Under the pieces are notes generated by a model. It ran no database searches, was not told the origin of the DNA, and worked only from the letters and a program-made list of their open reading frames with translations. Shown here piece by piece: positions 31,309 to 33,252 of a stretch of DNA of 33,252 nt. The position numbers and the translations under genes were made by a program. The stretch spans positions 1 to 33,252 of the forward strand of contig NZ_SDEA01000013.1 of assembly GCF_004522155.1 (NCBI RefSeq), in the 5' to 3' direction. Numbering within the stretch: the stretch's first letter is position 1; each line of letters opens with the position of its first letter. The stretch comes from Paracoccus luteus (lineage in GTDB: Bacteria > Pseudomonadota > Alphaproteobacteria > Rhodobacterales > Rhodobacteraceae).

Positions 31309-32185
31309 ATCGAGGGCAAGGTGGAATTGCTCCAACATTCACGCTTTGCCCTTACGGAGGAAGAAAAGGCCGACAACCTGATCCTGGCGTGCCGTGCGCA
31401 GCCGCAGACAATGCGACAGTCGCCTGACTGGGCAGCGACGACGATGTCGTTGCATCCGTCCGCCAACTGGATGCGACCGTAACCCGCCTCGATGATCTGA
31501 CCCACGATATCAAGCTGCTCCAGATCACGCCTGCGGACGGTGCGCCCTTGGAGTTCGCTGCGGGGCAGTATGCGCAGCTAAGCTTCGATGAAGTGCCCAC
31601 GCGCAGTTACTCCATGGCCAACCGGCAAGGGAATGGCAACCTTGAATTCTATATTCGCCGTGTTCCAGGAGAAGCGACGTCGGAGCATGTGCATTGTACA
31701 CTCAAGGCTGGCGACGAGGTGGAGATCGAGTCCCCGCTGGGTTCCTCCTATCTGCGCCAGCATCACACCGGCCCGGTCCTGTGTATCGCTGATGGCTCCG
31801 GGCTAGCGCCGATCAAGTTGATCGTGGATACCGCGCTCGCCCACGGTATGAAGCAACCAATTCATCTCTACTTCGGAGTCCGCAGCGAACGGGATCTCTA
31901 TCTTGTCGAGCATTTCCAGACGCTGGCCGAACGCCACGCCGATCTTTCCTTCGCGGCCGTGCTTTCCGAGGCACGGTCGACCGATATCGGCGCGACTTCG
32001 TGACCGAGGCGGTGGTCGAGGACCTTGCTGACCTCGACGGGTGGAAAGCCTATGTCGCTGGTCCGCCCCGTATGGTGGATGCCGCTACGAAGATGGCAGT
32101 CGCGCGGAGGCTGCGCAGCGAGGACGTGCATCCCGACGTATTCTTTACGCCTGAGGTGCTTCCCGCTTCGGTGACCGCGGAGTAA
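31309..32185 (+). pseudogene. Decayed flavin/[2Fe-2S] oxidoreductase (NAD(P)H reductase) gene
   Basis: Three reading frames in order encode one reductase. The first is IEGKVELLQHSRFALTEEEK with ILACRAQPQ, the tail of a plant-type ferredoxin domain. The second has an in-frame TGA at 31425, then DIKLLQITPADG, FAAGQYAQLSF, the FAD motif RSYSMAN and the nucleotide motif CIADGSGLAPIK. The third is FVTEAVVEDLADLDGWKAYV, then AGPPRMVDAA and FFTPEVL. Frameshifts fall near 31405-31415 and 31970-31990, and the ferredoxin N-terminus with its first cysteines is missing. It is therefore non-functional as a full electron-transfer reductase. The longest intact stretch begins at 31548. The 170 bases on its left hold no gene. 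Confidence 0.85.
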
Positions 32186-32220
32186 CGCGTCGGTTTCTAT
32201 GATTATTTCATCAACGAAGA

Positions 32221-32250
32221 AAGCCAGCCGCCAACGGTCGCGGCTGGCTT
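32221..32250. terminator. Bidirectional hairpin terminator
   Basis: AAGCCAGCCGC and GCGGCTGGCTT form a perfect 11-bp stem with an 8-base loop, between convergent units (the reductase pseudogene and the DUF305 gene). T-rich sequence follows on the minus strand (TTTCTTCG) and more weakly on the plus strand. Confidence 0.8.
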
Positions 32251-32351
32251 GATTTCAGCGTCTGTTTCGAACCTTGCTGGTCTTTGCGAACAGCCGCCGG
32301 CCGATAGCGCCGAGGCGCGGGATGTCGGTTGCTGAGCTCAGAAGCTCGAAG

Positions 32352-32756
32352 CTACTTTCCGCGCTCGGCAAGCCATTGTCTCATCATGGCGATCTCACCT
32401 TCCTGAGCGGCCATTACCTCTTCGGCGAGCCTGCGCACTTCGGGATCGGAACCATGTTCGAGGACGACGCGAGCCATGTCGATGGCGCCCTGATGGTGGG
32501 GGATCATGCCGCGCATGAAATCCACATCTGCATCGCCTGTGAACTCAATGCCCATATCGGCGTGCATCTTGTCGTTGGCCTCGGTGTAGGCGCGGATGAT
32601 GGGATTGTCGGAGGGGGTGCTCGTGCCGTGCCCGGCATGCTGACTCTGGGTCATGGCTTCTCTTTGTCCTTGCTCGCCGATCTGCGATTGCGCGTAGGTG
32701 AGTCCACCCGCGACAATCACCGCGCCGGCGATAAATATGGGCGTGAGTTTGTTCAT
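32352..32756 (-). CDS. DUF305 periplasmic protein (copper-resistance associated)
   Basis: A 134-residue exported protein with a signal segment ([19 protein letters not shown], cleavage near residue 23) and a DUF305 domain: [35 protein letters not shown] and a final [15 protein letters not shown]. The His/Met-rich motif [12 protein letters not shown] is typical and suggests copper binding in the periplasm. It starts 14 nt after the CopZ-like gene, so the two form an operon driven from the CueR-like site. Confidence 0.9.
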   Translation of the reverse strand: MNKLTPIFIAGAVIVAGGLTYAQSQIGEQGQREAMTQSQHAGHGTSTPSDNPIIRAYTEANDKMHADMGIEFTGDADVDFMRGMIPHHQGAIDMARVVLEHGSDPEVRRLAEEVMAAQEGEIAMMRQWLAERGK

Positions 32757-32770
32757 GGGTCCGTTGCCCG

Positions 32771-32965
32771 TCAGTTCACGGTCGCGGGATAGCCGGCCTC
32801 TTCGAGAACCTGCTGAAGGGCTGCCAGCGTTGCGGTCGTCTCGACCGTGACCGTGCGGGCATCCGGATTGGTGTCGATCCGGGCGTTCGGATCGACCGAC
32901 TGGATCGCCTTGGTGACGGATTTGGCGCAGCCACCGCAGGTCATGTTTTCGATTCTGAGTTCCAT
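32771..32965 (-). CDS. copZ: CopZ-like copper chaperone (HMA domain)
   Basis: A 64-residue single heavy-metal-associated domain with MTCGGC near residues 8-13 ([20 protein letters not shown]), fold ending [10 protein letters not shown]. It carries Cu(I) in the cytoplasm to a P1B-1 ATPase, whose gene starts divergently at 33126. AAGGAGA precedes the ATG. Confidence 0.92.
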   Translation of the reverse strand: MELRIENMTCGGCAKSVTKAIQSVDPNARIDTNPDARTVTVETTATLAALQQVLEEAGYPATVN

Positions 32966-33008
32966 GAGATTTCTCCTTGGTTGGGTCTCATGCCACTCAA
33001 GGTGGGGT

Positions 33009-33075
33009 TTCCAACGATGGGAAGGTCAAGGGGTCGGAATGATGTTTTTTGCTCTTGACCTTCCCATCGTTGGAA
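33009..33075. promoter_or_regulatory. Pair of CueR-type operators in a divergent promoter region
   Basis: A perfect 22-bp inverted repeat (33009-33030 and 33054-33075) contains, in each arm, the dyad CCTTCC-N7-GGAAGG or its first part. The right arm shows TTGACC, a 19-base spacer and CATATG, the long spacer expected of promoters activated by MerR/CueR proteins, driving copA. The left arm has the same TTGACC but a weaker dyad end (GGAAAC) and -10, driving copZ. The CueR gene itself is not identified in the window; the MerR at 27318 is a candidate only. Confidence 0.85.
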
Positions 33076-33125
33076 GGAGCATATGTGTGTCCGAACTCGA
33101 ATTCTGAACCAGAAAGGAGGCGGCC

Positions 33126-33252
33126 ATGAATGCGCCTGTTCGAGCTGCGGACACGACGAACGCGGCCATTTCCCTGCCTATCGAGGGGATGACCTGCGCA
33201 TCCTGCGTAGGCCGTGTCGAGAGGGCTTTGAAGGCCGTGCCGGGCGTGGCCG
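33126..33252 (+). CDS. copA: CopA-like Cu(I)-exporting P-type ATPase (5' part, cut by window end)
   Basis: The first 42 codons are visible: [20 protein letters not shown] followed by [20 protein letters not shown]. This is the start of an N-terminal heavy-metal-binding domain of the copper ATPase type. AAAGGAGG precedes the ATG. The divergent CopZ gene and the CueR-type promoter support copper specificity. The gene continues beyond the window. Confidence 0.88.
   Translation, partial: MNAPVRAADTTNAAISLPIEGMTCASCVGRVERALKAVPGVA

Noticed and set aside
32000..32185. 61-codon plus-strand frame as a separate small protein
   Set aside because: It is the C-terminal part of the frameshifted reductase (AGPPRM nucleotide-binding end), not an independent gene.

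Overview
The window is the recombinase-proximal part of an integrative and conjugative element (ICE) of a GC-rich alphaproteobacterium (sphingomonad or Rhizobiales type; order not resolvable). The evidence is a trb-type type IV secretion cluster in the order common to these bacteria, a DUF3363 relaxase, DUF736 and DUF2274 genes, and a large serine recombinase whose 3' end runs into a tRNA-Arg(CCG) gene that is the likely integration site.

Layout. 1-213: chromosomal flank and tRNA-Arg (137-213). 148-2901 (minus): four genes coupled by 4-nt overlaps: hypothetical, TumE-type toxin, TumA-type antitoxin, recombinase. 3037-12997 (minus): DUF2274, trbI, trbG, trbF, trbL, trbK-like, trbJ, trbE, trbD, trbC, trbB. 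14175-16647 (minus): CopG-family gene and the traG coupling protein. 23492-27100 (minus): relaxase, a small ORF, lytic transglycosylase, DUF736. 27318 to the end: metal resistance (MerR; Zn/Cd/Pb P-type ATPase with an ArsR sensor; a decayed reductase; DUF305; CopZ; start of a CopA-like ATPase) in place of the replication and partition genes I would expect upstream of DUF736.

Cargo sits inside the transfer backbone at several separate points. (a) An NTF2-like gene lies antisense exactly at the trbF/trbG overlap. (b) An alpha/beta hydrolase lies between copG and trbB, flanked by a direct repeat of the copG 3' coding end. (c) Between traG and the relaxase lie hxlR plus a KAS II gene, lysR, tet(G)/tetR(G) and floR. 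In region (c) the relaxase 3' coding end occurs three times (one intact copy and two diverged remnants), each at a cargo boundary. This repeated pattern of cargo bordered by duplicated 3' ends of backbone genes is the most interesting architecture here.

Resistance: tet(G) with its divergent repressor and two clear operators gives inducible tetracycline efflux. floR gives chloramphenicol/florfenicol efflux, and upstream of it is a 9-codon leader, MGNSKSADK, followed at once by a 9-bp stem-loop. It strongly resembles the cmlA attenuation leader as I recall it. The metal modules carry matching operators: an ArsR-type TGAA-N6-TTCA site before the Zn/Cd ATPase and two CueR-type dyads between copZ and copA.

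All assignments were made by eye from translated sequence, without database searches. Function is firm for the trb, tra, tet, floR, ATPase and recombinase genes and inferential for the NTF2-like, hydrolase and KAS cargo.
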